A DNA stretch of 64,000 bases from Bacteroidales bacterium (GCA_013141385.1 JABFRB010000014.1:62001-126000), one strand, 5' to 3'; positions 45,616-54,709 are shown, counted from the first letter of the stretch. The notes: generated by a model from the letters alone, not told the origin. Numbers and translations are program-made.

Positions 45616-47946
45616 ATGCGCCCAAACAAAGAGTGGCTCTTCACCAAGTACGATGTATTCAACCGCCCAGTAATGACGGGTGTTTACACCCACAGTTCGG
45701 CTGCAACGCAGGCGCAGATGCAGGGATTCGTGGATGCCCTTTACAACCCGACTCCACCCGCTACCGCCAGAGCGTACTTCGTAACCCGCAACAACATAGG
45801 GGAAACAGGGTATACCGATGAGTCTTTCCCTATTACGGCCGATGGGATCACCGAGTACCTCTCTGTCACATACTACGACAACTACGGATTTCCCGGTGTA
45901 CTGCCGTTCTACGATGCCAATGGCATGAACATCTCTGGCTATAGCGATGGCGAAGGGGCTGATACTCGGTACTTCGAGGAGCTCAAGGGGCAGGTAACTG
46001 GAAGCCGAACCAAAGTTTTAAACTCCAGTATCTGGCTCACCACGACCAACTACTACGATGATAAATACCGGGCAATCCAGTCACGGGGCGATCTGTACGA
46101 TGGATCGAACAGTGGGAAGGAGACCACCTCCACCCTCTACGATTTCTTGGGGAAGGTTAAGCAAGCCAAACTAAGGCAGGAACTCAACGGGGCCTCCACC
46201 ACGGTGGCGAAGTACCTCACCTATGACCATGCTGGCAGATTGCTTAAAGTAGAGCAGGAGATCGACGGGGCGAATCGCACCACGCTCTCCGATCTAACCT
46301 ACAACGAGCTGGGGCAGCTACAACAAAAGAAACTGGGTGGAAACATACAATCTGTCGACTATAAATACAATATTAGGGGATGGCTAACAAGAATAAATGA
46401 TCCCGATAATCTAGGAGTTGACCTGTTTGGCATGATGTTGAACTACAACACCGCCGAGGCGCAATTCACCTCACAGCCTCAGTACAACGGCAATATCTCA
46501 TCCGCTGTTTGGAATACAACTGGTAAGGTTAAGAGTGCCTACGGTTACACCTATGATGCGCTAAACCGCCTCATAGAATCCGACTATAAGACCACCATCA
46601 GCGGAACACTCGCAGAGAGCGGTGCATACGAGGAGCGCAACCTAGCGTACGACCTGAACGGCAATATTAACCGCCTAGTGCGAACCAACGTTAGCGGTAC
46701 TGTGTCCGATGATTTCACATATACCTACAACGGCAACCAGCTAAGTTCTATCAACAGCGGCACAGCCTACGTTTACGACCACAACGGCAATATGACCTCC
46801 GATGGGTTAAAAGGTTTCAACATTACCTACAACCAGCTAAACTTACCCTCACAGGTAAGCAAAAGTTCCGAAAATGTTTCATACATTTACAATGCGGCGG
46901 GTACTAAATTAGCCAAACTCCAAAATGGAACGCTAAAGCAGCTGTACGCAGGTTCTTTGGTTTATAATGAGAGCAAGGTGTTAGACTACATCCTGCACGA
47001 TGAGGGAATGGTTGTAAAGCAAAGCGGAGGGTTCGAATACCAATATTTTATTAAGGATCACCTTGGTAATACACGGGTTGTATTCAACGGGAGTGGTAGC
47101 ACATTACAGATAGCCGATTACTACCCATTTGGTAGCAGGTTTGTACCGTTTAGCCCCGAAAGCAGCAATAAGTACCTCTACAACGGTAAGGAGTTGCAAG
47201 ATGATGTGATTGGTGGAGCTCAACTGGGTTGGTTGGATTACGGGGCACGGTTCTATGACCCGCAGATAGGACGATGGATGGTGATAGATCCGAAAGCTGA
47301 TAAATATTTTCAAATATCTCCATTAGCTTATGTTGCAAATAATCCGTTGAAATTCATAGACCCTGATGGTAAAGAAATTCGCATAGTAATAAAAAATGAT
47401 GGAAATGTATTAGAAACTGTTAAATATTCCAAGGGGAAATTATATACAAATGATGGAAAGGAATATACTGGAAAAAACTCATTCGCTTTAAAGATTCAAA
47501 ACACTCTAAATAATCTTAATAAGGTTGATGATAAGAAAGTAAAAAACGTTCTTTCTACGTTAGAAAACAGTGAATTGAAACATTATATTCAATTTAATCC
47601 TTTTGGTCAGGATAACGCACATCCAAAGACTGATGATAGAAGTGCTGTTAACAAAGGCGAACGTTGCGGTTCTCGTATAGATGTAACTCTTGGTAAAGAA
47701 GAAACGGAAAAAGATGTTCCTAGTACTAATGAAACAATATTAGGACATGAACTTCAACATTCTTATGATTACGATCAAGGAAATATGGCTGGTGAAATGG
47801 ATATTGAATCGTCGAATACAGATCCTAAAGAAATTAGAGCAGTTAATTTTGAAAATAGAATAAGATCTTTCTTTCATTTAAAAAGAAGAACTACTTATGG
47901 TGGCGAACCTATTGATAAATCTAAATTAGAGGAACAAAAAAAATGA
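45616..47946 (+). CDS. Orphan RHS module 2 with HExxH metallopeptidase tip
   Basis: A 776-residue C-terminal RHS fragment without signal peptide. It begins MRPNKEWLFTKYDVFNRPVM, equivalent to about residue 1099 of the intact 1884-residue protein, runs through YD repeats to the core YGARFYDPQIGRWMVIDPK, and reaches DPDG at residues 582-585. The tip (586-776) contains HELQHSYDYDQGN (His711, Glu712, His715) and a downstream EIRAVNFENRIR that could give the third zinc ligand, so it is a predicted zincin, M91-like in layout. It lacks secretion signals, so it is likely a silent cassette that recombines into a full-length gene. The last four bases overlap the next lipoprotein gene. Confidence 0.8.
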   Translation: MRPNKEWLFTKYDVFNRPVMTGVYTHSSAATQAQMQGFVDALYNPTPPATARAYFVTRNNIGETGYTDESFPITADGITEYLSVTYYDNYGFPGVLPFYDANGMNISGYSDGEGADTRYFEELKGQVTGSRTKVLNSSIWLTTTNYYDDKYRAIQSRGDLYDGSNSGKETTSTLYDFLGKVKQAKLRQELNGASTTVAKYLTYDHAGRLLKVEQEIDGANRTTLSDLTYNELGQLQQKKLGGNIQSVDYKYNIRGWLTRINDPDNLGVDLFGMMLNYNTAEAQFTSQPQYNGNISSAVWNTTGKVKSAYGYTYDALNRLIESDYKTTISGTLAESGAYEERNLAYDLNGNINRLVRTNVSGTVSDDFTYTYNGNQLSSINSGTAYVYDHNGNMTSDGLKGFNITYNQLNLPSQVSKSSENVSYIYNAAGTKLAKLQNGTLKQLYAGSLVYNESKVLDYILHDEGMVVKQSGGFEYQYFIKDHLGNTRVVFNGSGSTLQIADYYPFGSRFVPFSPESSNKYLYNGKELQDDVIGGAQLGWLDYGARFYDPQIGRWMVIDPKADKYFQISPLAYVANNPLKFIDPDGKEIRIVIKNDGNVLETVKYSKGKLYTNDGKEYTGKNSFALKIQNTLNNLNKVDDKKVKNVLSTLENSELKHYIQFNPFGQDNAHPKTDDRSAVNKGERCGSRIDVTLGKEETEKDVPSTNETILGHELQHSYDYDQGNMAGEMDIESSNTDPKEIRAVNFENRIRSFFHLKRRTTYGGEPIDKSKLEEQKK

Positions 47947-48485
47947 AAAATAGTTTATTTTTGATAATCATAATTCTTTTTCTTCAAAACTGTAGTATTC
48001 CGCAGAATAAGAAATATATTTTCAACATATCAAAGAAGTACAAAGACTTTGATTTACTATTGGTAATTCCTGCGAATAATGGAAGCGAAACGGTAAATGT
48101 ATGTATAAGTAACACTGAATTATTTAAGAATGTTTTCTCTGCTCACTATATTTCTGAGTACAATGATTTTACAAACTTTATTCAGTCGGTAATCAATAAT
48201 AAAAAGAGTATTGATTTTAATAATTTAAAAGAACTCCCTTACAAAATAATTAATCCTAAAGCTGTTGTGTTTGATTATTACAAAGAAAAAGGATTAAATG
48301 GTTTAGTTGGTAGTTATTTAAACAAAGAAGGAAATCGTTTCAGTTCTGTTTACTCAATTAGTGAAGATGACAAATATGGTTTAATTAAGATTATGTTTGA
48401 AAATCATTATTATGTCTCATGGAATGATTATCGTGCTTGCTTTGTTTTCACGAAAGAGTTGGATAGTGAAGATGATCAAAAGTAA
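47943..48485 (+). CDS. Small predicted lipoprotein, candidate immunity to tip 2
   Basis: A 180-residue protein starting with a lipoprotein signal (MKNSLFLIIIILFLQNC, lipobox LQNC) and then SIPQNKK, without acidic residues after the cysteine. It overlaps the RHS module 2 stop by an ATGA junction, so translation is coupled. The body (KYKDFDLLLVIPANNGSETV, ELPYKIINPKAVVFDYYKEK) matches no family I recognise. Role as cognate immunity is inferred from the coupling and location. Confidence 0.7.
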   Translation: MKNSLFLIIIILFLQNCSIPQNKKYIFNISKKYKDFDLLLVIPANNGSETVNVCISNTELFKNVFSAHYISEYNDFTNFIQSVINNKKSIDFNNLKELPYKIINPKAVVFDYYKEKGLNGLVGSYLNKEGNRFSSVYSISEDDKYGLIKIMFENHYYVSWNDYRACFVFTKELDSEDDQK

Positions 48486-48504
48486 GTAAGATATACAAAA
48501 ACAG

Positions 48505-48535
48505 AAAACCCGCTATTGATGATTGGCGGGTTTTT
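48505..48535 (+). terminator. Cassette terminator 2 (GCGGGT type)
   Basis: AAAACCCGC (48505-48513) and GCGGGTTTTT (48526-48535), with a 12-base loop and T-tract, again closing a candidate immunity gene. Confidence 0.85.
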
Positions 48536-48583
48536 GTTTTTATGATGTCAGGCTGATTGCGTTAGATAGGTTATCGCTATGTT

Positions 48584-49783
48584 TTAAAGGGATTTAGCAT
48601 TGCCTACAATCAACTAAATCTACCCTCACAGATAAGCAAAAACTCCGAAAATGTTTCTTACATTTACAATGCGGCGGGTGCTAAACTGGCTAAATTCCAG
48701 AACGGAACGCTAAAGCAGCTGTACGCAGGTTCTTTGGTATATAATGAGAGCAAGGTGTTAGACTACATCCTGCATGATGAAGGGATGGTTGTAAAAACCA
48801 GCAGTGGTTTTCAATACCAGTACTTCCTAAAGGATCACCTTGGTAATACTCGGGTGGTGTTTGAAGGAAGCGGTAACACGCTACAGGTAGCAGATTACTA
48901 CCCATTCGGGAGTAGGTTTGTGCCGTTCAATCCTGAGAGTAGCAATAAGTACCTCTACAACGGCAAGGAGCTGCAGGATGATGTGATTGGTGGAGCTCAA
49001 CTGGGTTGGTTGGATTACGGGGCTCGGTTCTACGACCCACAAATCGGCAGGTGGCATGTCATTGATAATAAAACTGAAAAATACTACTCTTGGAGCCCTT
49101 ACGTCTACGCAATCAACGACCCTGTCAAGTTCACCGACCCAGACGGGAATGATATTTACATCTGGTATCCTGGCGATGATGGCAAACAAACACCTTTTAG
49201 ATTTAATGGTACAAACGGGTCATCCGCACCAAGCAATGCCTATGTTCAAAGCGTGTTGAAGGCATATGATTACGATGTAAAAAATGGCGGCGGTGATAAC
49301 CTAAAAGAAGCAGCGTCTAATTCGAAAATAAGGGTTTCAGTAGTAGAATCAAATGTTGAAACTGGAAGTTTCTATGACAATAACGGTAATGTCTATTGGA
49401 ATCCTTTAGAAGGAACTCTTTCTGAAGACGGTTCATTAATTAGTTCGGCTGCAACTACTCTTGAACACGAGATGGATCATGCTGTTGATGATGCTAAAGA
49501 CCCTGAAGCCCATAAGGAACGGGGCAGACAGGAAGATAAAAAATATGGTAATAAAGAAGAAGAAAGAGTAATAACTGGATCTGAAGCTAAAACGGCTCAA
49601 GCCAATAAAGAATATAAACCTGGGCAAAAGCAACAAAGTCATGGAGGAACTAGAATTATTTTAGAAAACCCAACTTCAACAAAAGTTGATAAAGCCAAAT
49701 CTCTTAACATTTACGAAACATTGAAGAAAGCAGGATTTGATGTTGATAAATTTTTGAAAAATATAAACCAAAACATTAAATAA
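48584..49783 (+). pseudogene. Orphan RHS module 3, start-less, with HExxH tip
   Basis: RHS homology starts abruptly at 48584 (LKGFSIAYNQLN) with no start codon; the first usable in-frame start is TTG at 48734 (LVYNESKVLDYILHDEG). It closely matches module 2 at DNA level up to GARFYDPQIGRW. Counting from 48734, DPDG is at residues 135-138 and the tip (139-349) contains LEHEMDHAVDDAKDP (His245, Glu246, His249) plus KEEERVITGSEAKTAQ, a second, unrelated metallopeptidase-type tip. It has no signal peptide, so it is probably a silent cassette. Confidence 0.75.
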
Positions 49784-49797
49784 TTAAAACTACAAAT

Positions 49798-50340
49798 ATG
49801 AATAGAGTAGTAATATTATTAGTTCTTTCATTTTTTCTTATTGTTTCTTGTATAAGAAAGAAGGAGAAAGCATCTAATATTGATAATATCAGCATCTCTT
49901 ATATTACTGGATATATCAATACGCAGGTACCATTCGTTTGTGGCCAAATACCTGCAATATTACCTGCAATAAGAAAAGATACTATATTGGTTGATGAAAA
50001 AATTCTTTCTGAGGTAGAGCAACAGATTAAAGTATTACAGAATTTAAAAATGGATAGTACAACTTGTGACATTAGATTACAATGCAAAATTTTTTATAGA
50101 AACAAGACGTCTTCTAGTATATGTATTGGAATGTTTAATTGTATTATAAAAGACAATCTTAGAATGTGTAAGAATGACAACTTAACTTATTTAATAAAAA
50201 GGCATTCAGGTTATTATAATTATTTTTCTAAAGAAGATCTGGCCTACTTTGATGAACTAAAGCAATTTGGAATACCTAATGATTATAAAGATTTAAGGAG
50301 GGTAAATAGCCTTGATAGCATCCCATTATCGCCTCAATGA
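49798..50340 (+). CDS. Small predicted lipoprotein, candidate immunity to tip 3
   Basis: A 180-residue protein with lipoprotein signal (MNRVVILLVLSFFLIVSC, lipobox IVSC) followed by IRKKEK, no acidic LES. It contains several cysteines (FVCGQIPAI, TTCDIRLQCK, ICIGMFNCIIKD). It follows module 3 after 14 bases. No family recognised; immunity role is inferred from position. Confidence 0.7.
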   Translation: MNRVVILLVLSFFLIVSCIRKKEKASNIDNISISYITGYINTQVPFVCGQIPAILPAIRKDTILVDEKILSEVEQQIKVLQNLKMDSTTCDIRLQCKIFYRNKTSSSICIGMFNCIIKDNLRMCKNDNLTYLIKRHSGYYNYFSKEDLAYFDELKQFGIPNDYKDLRRVNSLDSIPLSPQ

Positions 50341-50374
50341 ACAAAGACTTTAGGTACAATAATGATCAACAGAG

Positions 50375-50398
50375 AACCCGCCTAACGGTGGGTTTTTT
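50375..50398 (+). terminator. Cassette terminator 3 (GCGGGT type)
   Basis: AACCCGCC / GGTGGGTT (50375-50382 with 50387-50394), TAAC loop and a T-tract. Module 4 begins immediately after it. Confidence 0.85.
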
Positions 50399-50405
50399 GC
50401 ATTTT

Positions 50406-50446
50406 AAACGGCAAGCTACCACTGAACAAGGAAATAATCGAGCAAC
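50406..50446 (+). repeat. Shared 5' boundary of orphan RHS modules (copy 2)
   Basis: AAACGGCAAGCTACCACTG followed by AATCGAGCAAC, aligned with 45563-45615 ahead of module 2. It joins terminator 3 directly to module 4, with ten intervening bases, a junction uninterrupted by an IS. Confidence 0.7.
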
Positions 50447-51625
50447 ATGCGCCCAAACAAAAAGTGGCTCTTCACCAAGTACGATGCGTTTAACCGCCCA
50501 GTGATGACAGGCGTTTACACCAACACCACCAGCCTAACCCGTGAGCAGGTACAATCCGTAGTAGAAACATTCTACAGCAACAGCAACAACAAATACTACG
50601 AAGAGACAGGCTCAGCAATCCTAGGCTACACAAACCAATCGTTCCCCAGCACTACCGCAGAATCCCTGCTCACCATCACGTACTACGATGGCTACCAGCA
50701 GCTAACCACCGCCAACGGATTTGGCACACTGGGGTTCCTAGCAAGCGGAATAATCGCATTCTGCGATAATGATGGGAACACCAACGGTTACCACGATTCC
50801 GTACGAGGGCAGGTAACAGGAACACGTGTAAAAGTGCTGGATGGCAACGAGCATACGGCCAACGCAAAATGGTTAGCCACAGCCACCTACTACGATGACC
50901 GCTACCGACCAATCCAAACCCGTGGAACCCTCTACGATGGGGCTACCGGGGGGATATTCACCACCTCCACCCGCTACCGATTTAATGGCTTGGTTGAGCA
51001 GGTTGCGGAGAGCCAAACCCTCAACAGCGTAACCACTGAGCGTAATACCTTCATGATCTACGACCATGCTGGAAGACTAACCAAAAAGGAGCAGCAAATT
51101 ACTGGTGATGCTTCCAACGGCAGAGTCGCCATCGCCGAAATGACCTACAACGAACTGGGGCAGCTTCAGCAGAAGAAGTTGGGAGGAAACATACAATCGG
51201 TTGACTATAAATACAATATTCGGGGATGGTTAACAAGAATAAATGATCCCGATAACCTAGGGGCTGACCTGTTTGGTATGAAACTGTTGTACAACGATAC
51301 CGATGCAAGCCTCGGGGGTACAGCCCAGTACAATGGAAACATATCAGCAACCGTTTGGAAAACACAGAGTAAAAAGAAGCGAGCCTACTCCTACTCCTAC
51401 GATGAGCTAAGCCGTTTGCTCAGCTCAAATCATAAGGTATACAGCACTACCTGGGGGGATAGCACCTCGTACGAGGAGAAAAATATTTCCTATGATAAGA
51501 ATGGGAATATCACCCACCTGCTCAGAACAAATCAAACTGGGGGTACATTAAATGATTTCACCTATACCTACAACGAAACCAAACTTAAACACTTTCAAAA
51601 ACCAGAGTTAACACAAGCAAAATAA
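50447..51625 (+). pseudogene. Orphan RHS module 4, truncated before the core
   Basis: A 392-residue fragment starting MRPNKKWLFTKYDAFNRPVM like module 2 and matching it closely around GGNIQSVDYKYNIRGWLTRI. The RHS homology stops at FTYTYN near 51575-51590, and the frame then runs into an unrelated dispersed repeat that supplies the last residues (FQKPELTQAK) and the stop. There is no RHS core, tip or immunity gene. It is most simply a truncated cassette. Confidence 0.75.
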
Positions 51626-51645
51626 TCGCATTTTGCGATAGTAAT
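51596..51645. repeat. Dispersed palindromic repeat, copy A
   Basis: AAAACCAGAGTTAACACAAG followed by AAAATAATCGCATTTTGCGA; the 15-base palindrome ATCGCATTTTGCGAT is at 51625-51639. A ~45-bp near-copy stands at about 60800-60850 and a core-only copy at 59840-59854. It forms the end of RHS module 4. Confidence 0.75.
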
Positions 51646-51941
51646 CGGTTAACAATGCGTTACACCATCCATTCCTCTCGTCTTGCCTTAGGTACAGGTA
51701 GCACAAAGTAAACTTCATTAAATAAAGACAGAAACTTTAATTTAAAGAACAACGGCGGTATAAAATACAATCGTTCTTTTATCAAAAAGTTGCATAGTTA
51801 TTAGTGTATGCTGTAATTAATTAAAACATATTATGCTATATTATTATAGCATATACTTATTTAAAACATTTATAAATATTATAAATACATATTAAATCTA
51901 TATTTAATATATTTGTTAACAAAATATAAAAAATAAACATA
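51646..51941. other. Intergenic region ahead of preA with an operator-like dyad
   Basis: A very AT-rich, gene-free stretch. A perfect 9-bp dyad TATGCTATA / TATAGCATA with TTAT loop lies at 51832-51853. A -7 element TATATTTG is at 51908-51915, 26 bases ahead of the preA ATG, without a clear -33. The dyad upstream of the promoter is a candidate regulator site for the pyrimidine-degradation genes. Confidence 0.5.
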
Positions 51942-53138
51942 ATGGAGTTGTTAAAGGTAAATTTCTTAGGCTTCAATTTAATTAATCCTTTTGTGCTTGC
52001 ATCAGCCCCACCCACAAAAGATTACGATACTATAAAAAAAGCTTTCGACTTAGGATGGGCTGGTATAATCACAAAGAGCATTGTAATTGATGGATTACGT
52101 GACAAAACACCACGCATCGGTCATCTTAAATATAAAAACAGAATACTAGCAACTCAGAATTTTGAAATGGGTACTGAACATTCCGTCAGCCAATGGATGG
52201 AATGGGTCCAACGGCTAAGACAAGAGTATCCCGATCGGTTAATATATGTCTCCCTATTTGCAAGTTCAAATATTGATGACTGGAAAACACTTGCCTCCAA
52301 CTGCCTAAATACTGGCATTCAAGGCTTGGAATTGAATTTCTCCTGCCCCCACAGCGACCATAACGGAAAAGGATCTGTTATTGGGCAAAATGAAGAATTA
52401 TGTGCCGAAATAACATCCGAAGTAAAGAAAGTTGTTGGTAACGAGCTTAAAATCATGCCAAAACTTCCCTATCTGGTGCATCCAAACGAATCACATATAT
52501 GTAAACTTTTAGTTGAATCTGGAGCCGATGCTTTTGCTGCCATAAACAGCATTGCAGGTTTATGCGAGTTTGATATATACAGCATGCAACCCAAGCTGAA
52601 TGTTGGAGGCAAAACTACTGCTGGAGGAATCACATACGATTTGATAAGACCTTTCGGAAGGCTGATTATTGCAAACATTGCCAACGCTGTAGATCCAAAA
52701 AAATATCCAATATCGGCAACAGGCGGAGTTTCCAGAAAAATCGAATCCATGATTGAATATTTCTCGTTAGGTGCAAACCATTTACAGGTATGCTCCGAAG
52801 CAATGAATTATGGGTTGGAAGTTATTGATGATATGAAGAAAAATCTCACTTCTTATCTAAACGAAACAGGCAAAACACTCGATGAAATTCGTGGATGTGC
52901 GCTCCCGAAAGTAGTTGCTTGGGATAAACTTGATAAAACAACTCGTACTGCCCAGATTATTGAAGAGAATTGCACAAAATGTTACGATTGTACAACTTTC
53001 TGTATGTACAATGCAATCTCAGTCACTAAAGGCTCAGTTCCTAAAATAGATGCGAATGCTTGCGAAGGATGCGGTAGTTGTTATGCTGCTTGTTCCAAGA
53101 ATTCAATTATATTAGATGATTTATCTCTTAAAATATAA
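51942..53138 (+). CDS. preA: Dihydropyrimidine dehydrogenase, PreA-type catalytic subunit
   Basis: A 398-residue protein that reduces uracil or thymine to the 5,6-dihydro form. Residues about 1-330 are a dihydroorotate-dehydrogenase-like FMN barrel (NPFVLASAPPTKDY, GWAGIITKSI, LELNFSCPHSDHNGKGSVIG, KIMPKLP, GKTTAGGITYDLIRPFG, ISATGGV). The C-terminus carries two [4Fe-4S] motifs, CTKCYDCTTFC and CEGCGSCYAAC. In E. coli PreA works with PreT; no preT is in this window, so the electron partner must be elsewhere. First gene of a complete reductive pyrimidine pathway. Confidence 0.93.
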   Translation: MELLKVNFLGFNLINPFVLASAPPTKDYDTIKKAFDLGWAGIITKSIVIDGLRDKTPRIGHLKYKNRILATQNFEMGTEHSVSQWMEWVQRLRQEYPDRLIYVSLFASSNIDDWKTLASNCLNTGIQGLELNFSCPHSDHNGKGSVIGQNEELCAEITSEVKKVVGNELKIMPKLPYLVHPNESHICKLLVESGADAFAAINSIAGLCEFDIYSMQPKLNVGGKTTAGGITYDLIRPFGRLIIANIANAVDPKKYPISATGGVSRKIESMIEYFSLGANHLQVCSEAMNYGLEVIDDMKKNLTSYLNETGKTLDEIRGCALPKVVAWDKLDKTTRTAQIIEENCTKCYDCTTFCMYNAISVTKGSVPKIDANACEGCGSCYAACSKNSIILDDLSLKI

Positions 53139-53236
53139 GGGTTGAATCAAAACTGACGAAAAAATTTTGCACTCAAATCTTGTGTGTACAAAATCAGGAC
53201 TTGAAAAGAAATAAATTTTTCAAATAAAAATAGTTT

Positions 53237-54709
53237 ATGGCAAATACGAAAATGAAATACCCAGAAGTGATGAATTACATAGGAGGCAAATTGATTCCAT
53301 GTAAAAACGGGAAATATTTTGATAAAATCTCACCCGTTGACGGATCGCTACTTTCAAAAGTTCACATTTCTTTATCCGATGATTTGGATGAAGCGGTCAA
53401 TGTCGCTCAAAAAGCATTTATTGAATGGTCCGATAAAACAGTAAAAGATCGCGTTCAGATTTTATACAGATACAGGAACTTGCTCGAAAAATATCACGAA
53501 GATCATGCTCGAATTATTCACGAAGAAATTGGTAAAACTATTGAAGAGGGCAGACAGGAAGTTAGTAAAAGTCTTGAGCTGCTAGAGTTTGCATGCTCAA
53601 TGCCGCAAGTAGCAACTGGTTCAAACCTATACGTAAGCGCAGGGGTGGAATGCAGAACCGAGCATATCCCTTTGGGTGTAGTTGCTAGTATTACACCCTT
53701 TAATTTTCCACACATGGTGCCTCACTGGACTTTTCCCAACGCATTAGCATTAGGCAATACCATGATACTTAAACCATCGCCAGCAGCACCAATATCTCCT
53801 ATAAGAATAGCAGAATTACTACATGATGCAGGTTTACCCACCGGGGTATTAAACATTATAAACGGAGAAAAAGAGCTAGTAGATGCTATATGCGATAACC
53901 CAGGAATACAAGCGGTAACATTTGTTGGATCAACGCCTGTTGCAAAAGCAATATACACCAGAGCCTCGGCAAACCTAAAACGTGTTCTAACCCTAGGAAG
54001 TGCCAATAACCACCTAATTCTACTACCCGATGCAAACCTAGAGATGGCTGCCACAAACATTATAGCATCATTTACTGGAACAGCAGGGCAAAGGTGCATG
54101 TCTGCATGTGTTTTGGTAGCTGTAGGCGACTGTAATCCTATCATCGATAGAATTATTGAAATAGCAAGAGGAATAAAAGTGGGTATTGATATGGGTGCCA
54201 TTATAAACGCAGAAGCAAGGGATAGAGTTAAGGGATTCATTGATCGGGCTGAACGTGACAGCGCAAAAATTATTGTTGACGGGCGCAATGCTGTGGTTCA
54301 AGGCAAAGAGAACGGTACGTATTTTGGGCCAACTATCGTAGATTTTGCAAATCCCGAATCTGAAATAGTTAAAAAAGAAAATTTTGGGCCAGTTCTAACC
54401 ATAGTAAGAGTAAAAACCTTAGAGGAAGCGCTAGAAATCGCAAATTCATCGCCTTACGGGAATGGCAGTTCGATATTTACACAAAGCGGAAAATCAGCTC
54501 AAATCTTTGTTCAAAAAATTGAAGCGGGAATGGTTGGTATCAACGTTGGAGTACCTGTGCCCAGAGAGCCTTTTGGTTTTGGTGGATGGAAAGATTCTAA
54601 ATTCGGTGCTGGCGATATAACCGGCGAGAGTTCTATAGGTTTTTGGACTAAGGCCAAAAAGATTACCACCAAGTGGAATCCTGAAGCAAAAGTAAATTGG
54701 ATGAGTTAA
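53237..54709 (+). CDS. mmsA: CoA-acylating (methyl)malonate-semialdehyde dehydrogenase
   Basis: A 490-residue aldehyde dehydrogenase of the MmsA/IolA group. Key parts: NYIGGKLIPC near the start, TPFNFPHMVPHWTFPNALAL (about residues 155-174), TFVGSTPVAKAIY, the catalytic cysteine in GTAGQRCMSACVLV and the C-terminal PFGFGGWKDSKFGAGD. MmsA-type enzymes turn malonate semialdehyde (from beta-alanine) into acetyl-CoA and methylmalonate semialdehyde (from thymine) into propionyl-CoA, with NAD+ and CoA. This gives the pathway its final step. Confidence 0.93.
   Translation: MANTKMKYPEVMNYIGGKLIPCKNGKYFDKISPVDGSLLSKVHISLSDDLDEAVNVAQKAFIEWSDKTVKDRVQILYRYRNLLEKYHEDHARIIHEEIGKTIEEGRQEVSKSLELLEFACSMPQVATGSNLYVSAGVECRTEHIPLGVVASITPFNFPHMVPHWTFPNALALGNTMILKPSPAAPISPIRIAELLHDAGLPTGVLNIINGEKELVDAICDNPGIQAVTFVGSTPVAKAIYTRASANLKRVLTLGSANNHLILLPDANLEMAATNIIASFTGTAGQRCMSACVLVAVGDCNPIIDRIIEIARGIKVGIDMGAIINAEARDRVKGFIDRAERDSAKIIVDGRNAVVQGKENGTYFGPTIVDFANPESEIVKKENFGPVLTIVRVKTLEEALEIANSSPYGNGSSIFTQSGKSAQIFVQKIEAGMVGINVGVPVPREPFGFGGWKDSKFGAGDITGESSIGFWTKAKKITTKWNPEAKVNWMS

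Noticed and set aside
45540-45821. 93-codon frame NGKLP...HAPKQ at the start of module 2
   Set aside because: It overlaps the RHS frame that has obvious homology over hundreds of residues. It is kept only as an observation about the module boundary.
34713-51625. Type VI or Tc injection apparatus as delivery system
   Set aside because: No VgrG, Hcp, PAAR or TcA-like gene is in the window. Both large proteins have Sec signals, so delivery by such a machine is not supported here.
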